Of a stretch of DNA of 64,000 nt, positions 40,941 to 49,211 are shown piece after piece (position 1 is the stretch's first letter; each line of letters starts with the position of its first letter). Source of the DNA: Ornithinimicrobium flavum (GTDB taxonomy: Bacteria > Actinomycetota > Actinomycetes > Actinomycetales > Dermatophilaceae); the NCBI RefSeq assembly GCF_004526345.1, contig NZ_CP038213.1, positions 2,728,001-2,792,000 on the forward strand, read 5' to 3'. Below the pieces are notes generated by a model that searched no databases, had not been told where the DNA came from, and saw only the letters and a program-made list of their open reading frames with translations. The position numbers and the translations under genes were made by a program.

Positions 40941-40963
40941 TTGTGCACAGCGACTGTGCACAA
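40941..40963. promoter_or_regulatory. Perfect 23-bp palindrome between rplM and the AI-2E transporter gene
   Basis: TTGTGCACAG (40941-40950), CGA, CTGTGCACAA (40954-40963). It sits upstream of the -35 region of the rightward gene and behind the rplM promoter. It may be a dimeric regulator site. Each arm is also one base from the high-GC DnaA box TTGTCCACA. A third partial copy (AAGTGTGCAT) follows at once. Confidence 0.6.
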
Positions 40964-40991
40964 CAAGTGTGCATGATGGGACGACCACGCG

Positions 40992-40997
40992 TATGCT
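40992..40997 (+). promoter_or_regulatory. -10 box for the AI-2E family gene
   Basis: TATGCT (40992-40997), giving a leader of about 27 bases with AAAGGGGG before GTG 41025. Confidence 0.45.
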
Positions 40998-41024
40998 GCC
41001 GTCGACACGAAAGGGGGACCACCC

Positions 41025-42200
41025 GTGCCCGTCCTGCCCCTGCTCCGCCGCGGTCGCCGAGCCGCCCCGCCCGCCGAGGCGACGCCGGCCCCGGCCGCCG
41101 ATCCGCCGACCCCGCCCGTGCGGGTCCTGCCCCGGGCCGTGGTCGTCCTGCTGGGTCTGGCGCTGGCCTTCGGCGTCCTCCTCGGGCTCAACCAGCTCAA
41201 GGACTACGTCGGCCCCATCTTCCTCGCCCTCAACCTCGTGCTGGCCGCCGCCCCGCTGCAGAGCTGGCTGGTCCGGCGCGGGGTGCCCCGGGGCCTGGCG
41301 GCCGCGATCTCCGGCGCCGCCGTCTTCACCTTCCTGCTGGGCTTCTTCTACGCCCTGGGGTGGTCGATCGCCGCCATGGTCGAGGAGCTGTCGGGCTCCA
41401 CCTACCGCACGCGCTACAACGAGCTCTACGGCCAGCTGCAGGACCTGCTGACCCGCTTCGGGGTGGAGCAGGAGCAGGTCCTGGACCAGCTGCGGAACGC
41501 CTTCAACCCGGAGGCGATCATCGGGGCCCTGGGCGGCGTGCTGGGGAACGTCACCGGCATCCTCGGCCTGCTCATGACGACCGTCATCGTCATCTTCTTC
41601 CTGCTCATCGACTCGACGAGCGCCGGGCAGCGGATCGGGCTGGTCCGCGAGCAGCACCCGCGTCTGGCGGAGGCCCTGGTGACCTTCGGCGACGGGGTGC
41701 GCCGCTACTGGGTGGTCACCACGATCTTCGGGCTCATCGTCGCGGTCCTCGACGTCGTCGCCCTGGTCATCCTCGGGGTGCCGCTCGCCCTCGCCTGGGG
41801 CGTCCTGGCCTTCCTGACCAACTACATCCCCAACATCGGCTTCGTCATCGGCCTGGTCCCCCCTGCGCTCATGGCGCTGCTGGCCAACGGCCCCACCAAC
41901 GCCCTGCTCGTCGTGGTCGTCTACAGCCTGCTCAACTTCGTGGTGCAGTCGCTGATCCAGCCCAAGTTCACCGGCGACGCGGTCGGGGTCACCCCGACGG
42001 TCACCTTCATCTCCCTCATCGTGTGGGCCTGGGTGCTGGGCCCGCTCGGAGCGCTCCTGGCCCTCCCGGCGACGCTGCTGCTGAAGGCGGTGCTGGTGGA
42101 CGCCGACCCCCAGGCCCGGTGGGCCAACGCCTTCCTGGCCAGCAAGCCGGAGACCGCCCGGGCGGACTCCACCCGTGAGGCCGTCCACCAGGGGACCTGA
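41025..42200 (+). CDS. AI-2E family transporter (PerM/TqsA-like)
   Basis: 391 aa membrane protein with about eight helices. Features are the N-terminal pair (VVVLLGLALAFGVLLGLN; LALNLVLAAAPLQSWLVRRG), a soluble central segment (about residues 120-175), then ALAWGVLAFLTNYIPNIGFVIGLVPP and FVVQSLIQPKFTGDAVGVTPTVTF, the diagnostic family motif. Members export signals, or act as Na+/H+ antiporters or polyphosphate-linked permeases; the substrate here is unknown. GTG at 41025 follows AAAGGGGGACC. The regulator gene starts 1 base after its stop. Confidence 0.92.
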   Translation: MPVLPLLRRGRRAAPPAEATPAPAADPPTPPVRVLPRAVVVLLGLALAFGVLLGLNQLKDYVGPIFLALNLVLAAAPLQSWLVRRGVPRGLAAAISGAAVFTFLLGFFYALGWSIAAMVEELSGSTYRTRYNELYGQLQDLLTRFGVEQEQVLDQLRNAFNPEAIIGALGGVLGNVTGILGLLMTTVIVIFFLLIDSTSAGQRIGLVREQHPRLAEALVTFGDGVRRYWVVTTIFGLIVAVLDVVALVILGVPLALAWGVLAFLTNYIPNIGFVIGLVPPALMALLANGPTNALLVVVVYSLLNFVVQSLIQPKFTGDAVGVTPTVTFISLIVWAWVLGPLGALLALPATLLLKAVLVDADPQARWANAFLASKPETARADSTREAVHQGT

Positions 42201-42201
42201 G

Positions 42202-42756
42202 ATGGCCACCGGACCCGAGCGGTCGGCGCTGAGGGCGCTGGCCCATCCCCTGCGCAGCCGGATCCTGGCCGAGCTGCGCGTGCACGGGGACGCCACGGCC
42301 ACCGACCTCGCGCAGGCCCTGGACACCCACACGGGGGCGACGTCCTACCACCTGCGCCGGCTCGCCGAGGTCGGGCTCGTGGAGGACACGGGCACGGGGA
42401 CCGGGCGACGCCGGGTATGGCGCGCCGCCGGGGAGATCCTCCCCCGCACCGTGGCGGAGGAGCCGCTGGACGAGGACGACGCCCAGGCGGCCGACTGGCT
42501 GGCGCTGGACTACCTGGCCCACTTCGGCGAACGCGCGCAGGGCTGGCTGGTCGAGCAGCGCGGCTGGGAGCCGGTCTGGCAGGAGCTCTGCGGGCTGGAG
42601 GACCACACGGTGCAGGTCACGGCCGAGCAGCTGGCCGCCCTGCGGGCCGAGCTGGGAGAGGTCCTCGACCGTTACCGCCGGCTGGGCCAGGGCAACCCGC
42701 AGGCGAAACGGGTCGTCGTCTACACCTGTCCGCTGCCGGTCGACCGGCAGCGCTGA
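42202..42756 (+). CDS. ArsR-type winged helix transcriptional regulator
   Basis: 184 aa. The N-terminal winged helix (RSALRALAHPLRSRILAELR; ATDLAQALDTHTGATSYHLRRLAEVGLV) is of the ArsR/HTH_20 kind. The C-terminal half is Trp-rich and probably a ligand or dimer domain with no metal-binding Cys cluster. The ATG at 42202 follows AGGGGACCTG. It is coupled to the transporter gene and may control it via the palindrome at 40941-40963 (inference). Confidence 0.88.
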   Translation: MATGPERSALRALAHPLRSRILAELRVHGDATATDLAQALDTHTGATSYHLRRLAEVGLVEDTGTGTGRRRVWRAAGEILPRTVAEEPLDEDDAQAADWLALDYLAHFGERAQGWLVEQRGWEPVWQELCGLEDHTVQVTAEQLAALRAELGEVLDRYRRLGQGNPQAKRVVVYTCPLPVDRQR

Positions 42757-42760
42757 CGCC

Positions 42761-42792
42761 CGTGGCCGGCGGACCCGCGTCCGCCGGCCACG
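42761..42792. terminator. Bidirectional terminator hairpin
   Basis: CGTGGCCGGCGGAC (42761-42774) pairs perfectly with GTCCGCCGGCCACG (42779-42792) around a 4-base loop, between the convergent regulator and protease 2 genes. Confidence 0.8.
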
Positions 42793-42801
42793 TCGCCCAC
42801 G

Positions 42802-43995
42802 TCAGCCCGTGTGAAGCATCAGGTTCGGGGAGCCCTGGACGTCGACCACCGTGTCCGGTGTCGCCCCGGACACCAGGGCGGAGGCCACCTGCGCCGGGCT
42901 CGCGCCCGGGGCGCCCTGCAGGTGGAGGGCCGCCGCGCCGGCCACGTGGGGGCTGGCCATCGAGGTGCCGCTGATCGTGCTCAGCTGGGTGTCGGAGCGG
43001 TACCAGGCCGACGTGATGCTGACGCCCGGGGCGAACAGGTCCACGCACGATCCGTAGTTGGAGAAGCCGGCCCGCACGTCGGCCGCGTCGGTCGCCCCCA
43101 CGGTGATGGCGCTGGTCGCCCGGGCCGGGGAGACGTTGCACGCGTCCTGGTCCTCGTTCCCGGCGGCGACCACCGTCGTCACTCCTGCACCGGTCAGCCG
43201 GGAGACGGCGTCGTCCACGGCCTTGCTGGCGCCGCCGCCCAGGCTCATGTTCACGACGGACGGGCCGGAGGCGTGACCGACGACCCAGTCCATGCCCGCG
43301 ATCACCCCCGAGTTGGTCCCGCTGCCCCGGCAGTCCAGCACCCTCACCGGCACGAGGGTCGTCTCCTTGGCGACGCCGTAGGTGGCACCGCCGACGGTGC
43401 CTGCGACGTGGGTGCCGTGACCGTTGCAGTCCTCCGTCGTGTTCTTGCCCCGGGCGAAGTTGGCACCGGGGGCGACCCGCCCGGCCAGCTCCGCGTGGGT
43501 GGACCGGATGCCGGTGTCGACGATGTAGGAGGTGACACCCAGCCCCGTCGCGGAGTAGCGGTAGACGCCGTCCAGCGGCAGGGCGGGCTGGTCGATGCGG
43601 TCCAGGCCCCAGGTCGCGTCCTGCTGGTCCGCCGAGAGGGACACCACGGCGTCCGGCTCGACGTAGGCGACGGTGGGGTCGGACCGCACCGCCTGCAGCT
43701 GGGACGGCGTCAGGACGGCCGCGTAGCCGCCCAGGGACCGGTACGCACGCTCCACCGCGATGCCGCGTCCGGTCGCGGACGCCACCGCCCGGTCCGTGGC
43801 CGCCGCGCTCCGCGCCTGCGCCTGGGTGGGGGCGAGCCCCCCGGACCAGGCGTCCTCACCTGCCTCCAGCATGACGATGTACCGGCCGCCGGGGGTGGTC
43901 GAGCCGGCCGACGTGGCCTGGGTCGCCGCGTGGCCCACCGTGGGGACGGCGGCCAGTGCGAGGGCTGCGAGCAGGGAGAGCGTGCGTCGGGACAT
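42802..43995 (-). CDS. Secreted S8 family serine protease (protease 2)
   Basis: 397 aa. Signal peptide (about 1-23), I9 propeptide ([22 protein letters not shown]) and proteinase K-type catalytic domain with Asp160 (IVDTG), His193 (NGHGTHVAG) and Ser345 ([12 protein letters not shown]). GAGGAGC precedes the ATG. Long stretches match protease 1, for example [15 protein letters not shown] and CNVSPARA, so the two are paralogues. This one lacks the C-terminal beta domain. Confidence 0.94.
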   Translation of the reverse strand: MSRRTLSLLAALALAAVPTVGHAATQATSAGSTTPGGRYIVMLEAGEDAWSGGLAPTQAQARSAAATDRAVASATGRGIAVERAYRSLGGYAAVLTPSQLQAVRSDPTVAYVEPDAVVSLSADQQDATWGLDRIDQPALPLDGVYRYSATGLGVTSYIVDTGIRSTHAELAGRVAPGANFARGKNTTEDCNGHGTHVAGTVGGATYGVAKETTLVPVRVLDCRGSGTNSGVIAGMDWVVGHASGPSVVNMSLGGGASKAVDDAVSRLTGAGVTTVVAAGNEDQDACNVSPARATSAITVGATDAADVRAGFSNYGSCVDLFAPGVSITSAWYRSDTQLSTISGTSMASPHVAGAAALHLQGAPGASPAQVASALVSGATPDTVVDVQGSPNLMLHTG

Positions 43996-44092
43996 GGGTG
44001 CTCCTCGGGATCAGGGACGGGGGCCGCCGCAGGGGTCAGGCGGAGGCCACATCGTGAAGGGCGGCCCGGGAGGCCGACAAGAGGTCCCGGGG

Positions 44093-44114
44093 AACCTTTA
44101 ACCGATCTTTACCC
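44093..44114 (-). promoter_or_regulatory. 11-base direct repeat upstream of protease 2
   Basis: On the minus strand, GGGTAAAGATC (44114-44104) is followed by GGTTAAAGGTT (44103-44093): two 11-base units identical at 8 positions. They lie roughly 100 bases before the protease 2 start codon, with a possible TTGTCG -35 after them. The function is unknown. Confidence 0.35.
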
Positions 44115-44126
44115 TCCGGCGACGGC

Positions 44127-46814
44127 TCAGCGACGCACGAGCACGACGGCCGACAACGCCGGGACGTGCACGCGACCGTGCACGAGGTCCCACCGGGTGG
44201 GCTTGACGACCTCGTCCGCACCGTCGCGCTGGACCGGGGACAGCTCCCACCGCTCCCCCGCCAGGCCGGGCACGACCACCTCCCGGTCGTGGGTGGCGGC
44301 GTTGAGCACCACGAGGAGACCGGACCCGTCCGCCGCCGCCGTCACCGGACCAAGGCGGCGGCCGTCGACCAGCATCACCACCAGGTCGGCCGCGCCGTAG
44401 GGGGTGCCGGACACCGGGAAGGTCACGGCCTCCCGGATGGCCTGCGCCGACCCCAGCCGCAGGAGCGGGTGGCGACGACGCAGCCGCAGCAGGTCCAGGA
44501 CGCAGTCCCGGGCGAGGGTCATGTCCGCCGTCGTCGGCACGAGCGCAGGGTCCGCGAGCAGTGGTCGCATCAGGTGCCAGCGTGGGCCGTTGTCCCCCTC
44601 CGGCGGCAGCCCCCGGGCGAAGCCGTTGTCCCGCAGCGAGAGGTCGAGGTGGTTGAACCAGTCGCCGGAGGCGTAGCTGTTGCGGTCCAGGCTCTTGCTG
44701 CGCAGGATCTCCGCGCCCGCGTGGAGGAAGGCCACACCCTGCGACAGCAGGACGGTCGCCAGGGCCAGGGTGTTGCGGCGGACCCGCTCGGCCATCGAGG
44801 TGTCCTGCGGCAGCTTGAGCAGGAGGGTGTCCCACAGCGTCTCGTTGTCGTGGGCGTCGACGTAGTTGACGACCTCCTCCGGCGAGGAGGCGTACCCGGC
44901 GGAACTGCCGGCGTAGTCGATCTGCGCGCCGGTCACCTCCTCCCCGGTCCGCTGGGAGCGGAGCCGCAGCTGCGCCAGACCCCCGGCCAGACCCACCTGG
45001 AGCAGGTCGACGTCGCCCGGGTCGGCACCACCGGTCGCGAAGCCCAGCCCGGTCCGGGGGTCCTCGTCGTGGACCCGACCGCCGCGCACGGCGTCCCGCA
45101 GCCGGTCGTTGAAGGTCCCGATGCCCGTGCCGCCCAGCTGTCCCTGCACCGCCTGGCGGAACCGCGCACCCCCGGCGACGGAGCCGAAGTCCCAGCCCTC
45201 GCCGTAGAGGTGCACCGCGCGACCGTCGACCCCGTCGTCCTCGACCGTCAGGCCGTCGAGCGCCTCCCGGACCGCCACCAGGTTGGCCCGGGTGTGGTGG
45301 CCCATGAGGTCGAAGCGGAACCCGTCGACGCGGTAGTGGCGCACCCAGAGCACGCATCCGTCGACCATGAGCTTCTCGGCCATGGCGTGCTCGGTCGCGA
45401 GGTCCTGGCAGCACGTCGTGGTCTCCACGGCCCCCTCGGGCGAGAGCCGGTGGTAGTAGCCCGGGACGACCCGGTCCAGCACCGAGGCCCGGTGCAGACC
45501 GGAGTCGGTGGTGTGGTTGTAGACCTGGTCGAGCACGACCCGCAGCCCCAGCTCGTGCAGCGCGCCCACCATGGAGCGGAACTCCGCGACCCGTCGCCCC
45601 CCGTGTGCCGCTCCTCCGCAGGAGGTGTAGGACCCCTCGGGGGCGAGGAAGTGCCAGGGGTCGTACCCCCAGTTGAACGCGTCCCGGACCGCGTCGGCCC
45701 GGACCCGCAGCTGCTGCTCGGGACTGTCGGGCGGCAGCGCGGCGAGCGCGGCACGGTCGGGACGGGACTGCTCCGCGGGATCCTCGGGCACCGAGGTCAG
45801 GTCGAAGGTGGGGAGCAGGTGGACGGTGGTCAGCCCGGCCTCGGCCAGCGCCCCCAGGTGCTTCCTCCCGTGCCCGTGCTCCCCGAAGGCCAGGTAGGAC
45901 CCGCGGAGGTCGGCCGGCACCTGCTCGTCGTCGCGGGAGAAGTCGCGGACGTGGAGCTCGTAGACGACCTGGTCCACCGCGCGGATCGCGGCCGGAGCCG
46001 GGGTGTCGGACCAGACCCGCGGCGCGTGGCGCGGATCCTCGAGATCGACCAGGACCGAGTGGCTGGAGTCCACCGCGAGACCGACCGACCACGGGTCCGT
46101 CGACCGCACGGTGCGCAGCGTCCCGGTGCGGGGCAGGACGTGCACGAGCTGGAGCTGGTAGCAGCGGTCCGTCCAGGCAGGCGTGCCGACCACGCTCCAG
46201 GCCCCGTCGTCGGTGCGGGTCATGGGCACGACCATGGGCTCCCCCGCCGGGGACCAGGCCCGGTCGGCGAGCGGGTCCGGGGCACCCTCCCAGAGCAGCA
46301 GGTCCACCTGGTGCGCGGTGGGTGCCCACACGGTGACGGTCGGCACGCGGTGCCCGTCCTCGTCGAGCTCCCAGGCCGGGCCGTAGGAGCGACGGACCGC
46401 CCGCTCCGCGTAGACGTCGTCCAGCACCCCCGGCACCTGCACGGAGGTCGCGACGCGCAGCCCGGAGTCGTCGCGCCCGAGCAGGGCGACCTGACCGGTG
46501 AGCAGGGTCTCCGCGCGAGCGGCGTCCTGCGGGGAGAGGTGGAGGGGGTGGCAGGCCGCCAGGTGCGGGAAGGCGTCGGCGACCGGATGCGGCAGCGCGC
46601 CGGGGGCCAGCCGCAGCGCCAGCTCCTCCACCGACGGCCCGTCCGGCCGCCCCCGGTCCAGCTGCTCGAGGTCGATCCCGCCGGTGGGGGCCACGGCGAG
46701 GCTCCACGCCAGGTCCTCCGCCGCCTGCCCCGCGGGCAGGGCCCACGCCGGCACGGCGAGCAGGTCGCGGGTCAGCCAGTGGGCCCGGGCCCCCAGGAGG
46801 TCCAGGGCGCTCAC
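44127..46814 (-). CDS. pulA: Pullulanase-type alpha-1,6-glucosidase, cytoplasmic
   Basis: 895 aa, no signal peptide. GH13 debranching enzyme that cuts alpha-1,6 bonds in glycogen, pullulan or limit dextrins. The CBM48-like domain (WAPTAHQVDLLLWEG) precedes the barrel with YELHVRDFS. The nucleophile is Asp502 (VDGFRFDLMGHH), the acid/base Glu539 (YGEGWDFG) and the stabiliser Asp656 (VDAHDNETL). It is clearly related to the C-terminal half of the amylopullulanase at 49212-54949. GTG at 46814 overlaps the phosphofructokinase stop (GTGA), so the two are coupled. Confidence 0.95.
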   Translation of the reverse strand: MSALDLLGARAHWLTRDLLAVPAWALPAGQAAEDLAWSLAVAPTGGIDLEQLDRGRPDGPSVEELALRLAPGALPHPVADAFPHLAACHPLHLSPQDAARAETLLTGQVALLGRDDSGLRVATSVQVPGVLDDVYAERAVRRSYGPAWELDEDGHRVPTVTVWAPTAHQVDLLLWEGAPDPLADRAWSPAGEPMVVPMTRTDDGAWSVVGTPAWTDRCYQLQLVHVLPRTGTLRTVRSTDPWSVGLAVDSSHSVLVDLEDPRHAPRVWSDTPAPAAIRAVDQVVYELHVRDFSRDDEQVPADLRGSYLAFGEHGHGRKHLGALAEAGLTTVHLLPTFDLTSVPEDPAEQSRPDRAALAALPPDSPEQQLRVRADAVRDAFNWGYDPWHFLAPEGSYTSCGGAAHGGRRVAEFRSMVGALHELGLRVVLDQVYNHTTDSGLHRASVLDRVVPGYYHRLSPEGAVETTTCCQDLATEHAMAEKLMVDGCVLWVRHYRVDGFRFDLMGHHTRANLVAVREALDGLTVEDDGVDGRAVHLYGEGWDFGSVAGGARFRQAVQGQLGGTGIGTFNDRLRDAVRGGRVHDEDPRTGLGFATGGADPGDVDLLQVGLAGGLAQLRLRSQRTGEEVTGAQIDYAGSSAGYASSPEEVVNYVDAHDNETLWDTLLLKLPQDTSMAERVRRNTLALATVLLSQGVAFLHAGAEILRSKSLDRNSYASGDWFNHLDLSLRDNGFARGLPPEGDNGPRWHLMRPLLADPALVPTTADMTLARDCVLDLLRLRRRHPLLRLGSAQAIREAVTFPVSGTPYGAADLVVMLVDGRRLGPVTAAADGSGLLVVLNAATHDREVVVPGLAGERWELSPVQRDGADEVVKPTRWDLVHGRVHVPALSAVVLVRR

Positions 46815-49135
46815 GCGTCGACCACCGCGGTCAGCGGGGCGACCGGCCCCTGCGCGTGGCGGTCCCCCACGACGGACCCGACGGGTCGCAGGCCCAGCCA
46901 CCACTGGTCCCGGGGCCGGTCGGACCCCTCGGCCATCTCCTCGGCGTACCGCTCGATGGGGGTCACCCGCGGCTCCCCCTGCACCTCGCCCAGGTAGACG
47001 ACCGACGAGGTGCCGTCCGGGGACCCGAGCTGCCGGTCGATCTCGGCCAGGGCCGCGCGGGCCAGCCGCGTCGCGAGGAGCCGGTCGAACGGGGTCGGCG
47101 CGCCCCCCGTCTGCACGTGGCCCAGCACCAACGAGCGCACGTCGAACCGGTCACCGCCCTCCTCCTCGAAGACGCGGCGCAGCAGGTCGCTGCTGTAGTG
47201 CTCCGAGGCCTCCTGGCCCCGGATGGCGAGCCACAGCTGGCGTCCCTCCTCGAAGGTCCGGGTCATCCGGGCGGCGTCCTCGGCCACGTCCGCGATGCCG
47301 ACGTGCTCCTCGGGCAGGTAGACCCGCTCGGCCCCCGCGGCGATCCCGGCCATCATCGGCAGGTAGCCGCACGGCCCGCCCATGGTCTCCACGACGAAGG
47401 CGCGCCGGGTCGCCGAGGCGGAGGTCCGCACCTTGTCCAGGGCGTCGACGATGGTGTTGAGCGCGGTGTCGGCGCCGATCGACAGCTCGGCACCGGGCAG
47501 GTTGTTGTCGATGCTCGCCGGCACGCAGGTCACGGGGATGCGCAGGGCGGGGTGCCGCTCCCGCGCCCGGTGCAGCTCCACCGCGGTGAGGTAGGCCTCC
47601 GTGCCGCCCACGAGGACCAGCGCGTCGACCTCCTGCTCCTCGACCACCCGCGCGACCGCCTCGAGCTGCGCCGCGTCCGGGACCCGGCGACGGGTCCCGA
47701 GCGCGGCCCCGCCGCGGCCGACCCAGTCGTCGACCTCGACCCAGCCCAGCTCCCGCAGGCGCCCCTCGGCCAGGCCGGCCACCGACCCCTCGACCCCCAG
47801 CACCACGTCGCCGTCGGCGGCGGCGGACCGCACGAGGGCCCACACCGCGGTGTCCATGCCCGGCGCGAGCCCGCCGACGTGGAGGACGGCGATGCGACGT
47901 GCAGGACGCTGCCCGGCCGCGCGCTCGGTCGCGGGCGGCACGCAGAAGGCGTCGACGACCCGGCTCAGCTGCGCGAAGGACCGTCCGCGGGCCTCCCGGG
48001 CCCGGGCGAAGTCGCCGGACCGGAGGGCGTCGGCGACCTCCACGGTGGCTCCGACGGTCTGCTCCAGGTGCAGCAGGACGATCCGGTTGTGGCGCACGCC
48101 GATGACCCGCGCGGGGGCGTCCTGGGCGTGCAGCACCTCCTGGACCGCGGTGTAGCCGAGCAGGGTCGACATCCACCGGTCGTAGGCCGAGGGTCGCCCG
48201 CCCCGCTGGACGTGCCCCAGGATGGTGACCCTGGCCCCCTCTCCCCCGAGGCGCTGGGTCACCAGGGCGCCCACCTCGGCGCTGGTGATGGGCCGCCCGT
48301 GCCGGTCGGCCGCCCCCTCGGCCACGACGATGATGAGGTCGCGGCTGCCGGCGGCCCGGGAGGCCTGGAGCCGCTCCACCAGGTCGTCCTGCCACCCGTC
48401 GTCCGGCGGGTCCTCCGGCACCAGGACGGCGTCGGCGCCGCCGGCCACCCCGGCCATGAGCGCGAGGTAGCCGCAGTGGCGGCCCATGACCTCCACGACG
48501 AAGGTCCGCTGGTGGCTGGCGGCGGTCGAGCGCAGAGCGTCGACGGCCTCGCCGATGCGGTGCAGCGCCGTGTCGGCCCCGATGGTCATGTCGGTGCCGA
48601 CGAGGTCGTTGTCGATCGAGCCCACCAGGCCCGCCACGGCCAGCCGCGGGTGGGCCTCGGCCACCTCCGGGGTCAGCTCTCCCGCCTCGACGAGCTCTCC
48701 GAGCAGCGAGGACCACTGCCGGCGGAACTCCTCGGTGCCCCGCAACGAGCCGTCACCACCGATGACGACCAGTCGGTCGATCCCATGCTCCAGCAGGTTG
48801 CGCGCGGCCGCCAGCATCCCCTCGCGCGTGCGGAACTCCGGGCACCGCGCCGTGCCGAGGACCGTCCCGCCCCGGTGCAGGATGCCCCCGACGTCGTCCC
48901 AGCCCAGGGGCCGGATGCGCGCGCCCCCGGCGACCGCCCCGGACCACCCCTCGTGGACGGCGTACGGCTGCCCACCCAGGCGCAGGGTCGTGCGCACCAC
49001 CGCACGGACCGCAGCGTTCATCCCCTGCGAGTCACCGCCGGAGGTCAGGATCCCGATCCGTGGGCCGGTGCTGCAGGGGGTCGGGCCCCCGGGGGGCGAG
49101 GTCTGTCCTGGCTGGGAGGAGGTCACCCCACCCAT
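46811..49135 (-). CDS. 6-phosphofructokinase with two fused PFK domains
   Basis: 774 aa, about twice the usual bacterial PfkA. N half: GGDSQGMN (33-40), ATP-type GGDGS (127-131), catalytic SIDND (173-177, base Asp175), FVVEVMGRHCGYLAL. C half (from about 413): GGLAPGMD, GGTEA in place of GGDGS, SIDNN (541-545), FVVETMGGPCGYLPM. The C half keeps the fold but loses key ATP and Mg residues, much like the regulatory half of animal and fungal PFKs. Gly at the diagnostic positions argues for ATP rather than pyrophosphate. The start at ATG 49135 is moderately sure; a GTG lies 3 codons later. Confidence 0.92.
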   Translation of the reverse strand: MGGVTSSQPGQTSPPGGPTPCSTGPRIGILTSGGDSQGMNAAVRAVVRTTLRLGGQPYAVHEGWSGAVAGGARIRPLGWDDVGGILHRGGTVLGTARCPEFRTREGMLAAARNLLEHGIDRLVVIGGDGSLRGTEEFRRQWSSLLGELVEAGELTPEVAEAHPRLAVAGLVGSIDNDLVGTDMTIGADTALHRIGEAVDALRSTAASHQRTFVVEVMGRHCGYLALMAGVAGGADAVLVPEDPPDDGWQDDLVERLQASRAAGSRDLIIVVAEGAADRHGRPITSAEVGALVTQRLGGEGARVTILGHVQRGGRPSAYDRWMSTLLGYTAVQEVLHAQDAPARVIGVRHNRIVLLHLEQTVGATVEVADALRSGDFARAREARGRSFAQLSRVVDAFCVPPATERAAGQRPARRIAVLHVGGLAPGMDTAVWALVRSAAADGDVVLGVEGSVAGLAEGRLRELGWVEVDDWVGRGGAALGTRRRVPDAAQLEAVARVVEEQEVDALVLVGGTEAYLTAVELHRARERHPALRIPVTCVPASIDNNLPGAELSIGADTALNTIVDALDKVRTSASATRRAFVVETMGGPCGYLPMMAGIAAGAERVYLPEEHVGIADVAEDAARMTRTFEEGRQLWLAIRGQEASEHYSSDLLRRVFEEEGGDRFDVRSLVLGHVQTGGAPTPFDRLLATRLARAALAEIDRQLGSPDGTSSVVYLGEVQGEPRVTPIERYAEEMAEGSDRPRDQWWLGLRPVGSVVGDRHAQGPVAPLTAVVDA

Positions 49136-49159
49136 CTTGCCAACGACGGGGCCGGTATG

Positions 49160-49202
49160 CCGACCTGCCCCCGCCCGCGATCGCGCGGCGGGGGCAGGTC
49201 GG
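49160..49202 (-). terminator. Terminator hairpin after the amylopullulanase gene
   Basis: A 16-bp perfect stem (49160-49175 with 49187-49202) around an 11-base GC-rich loop, starting 10 bases past the amylopullulanase stop. It should separate that transcript from the phosphofructokinase-pulA pair. Confidence 0.75.
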
Positions 49203-49211
49203 TCGGCGTCG

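Noticed and set aside
40941..40963. Reading the palindrome as a CRP/GlxR site
   Set aside because: The spacing between TGTG and CACA halves does not fit the 16-base TGTGA-N6-TCACA pattern.
44166..46997. A 943-codon rightward open frame opposite pulA
   Set aside because: No recognisable domain, composition typical of the antisense of a GC-rich gene, and pulA motifs are complete on the minus strand.
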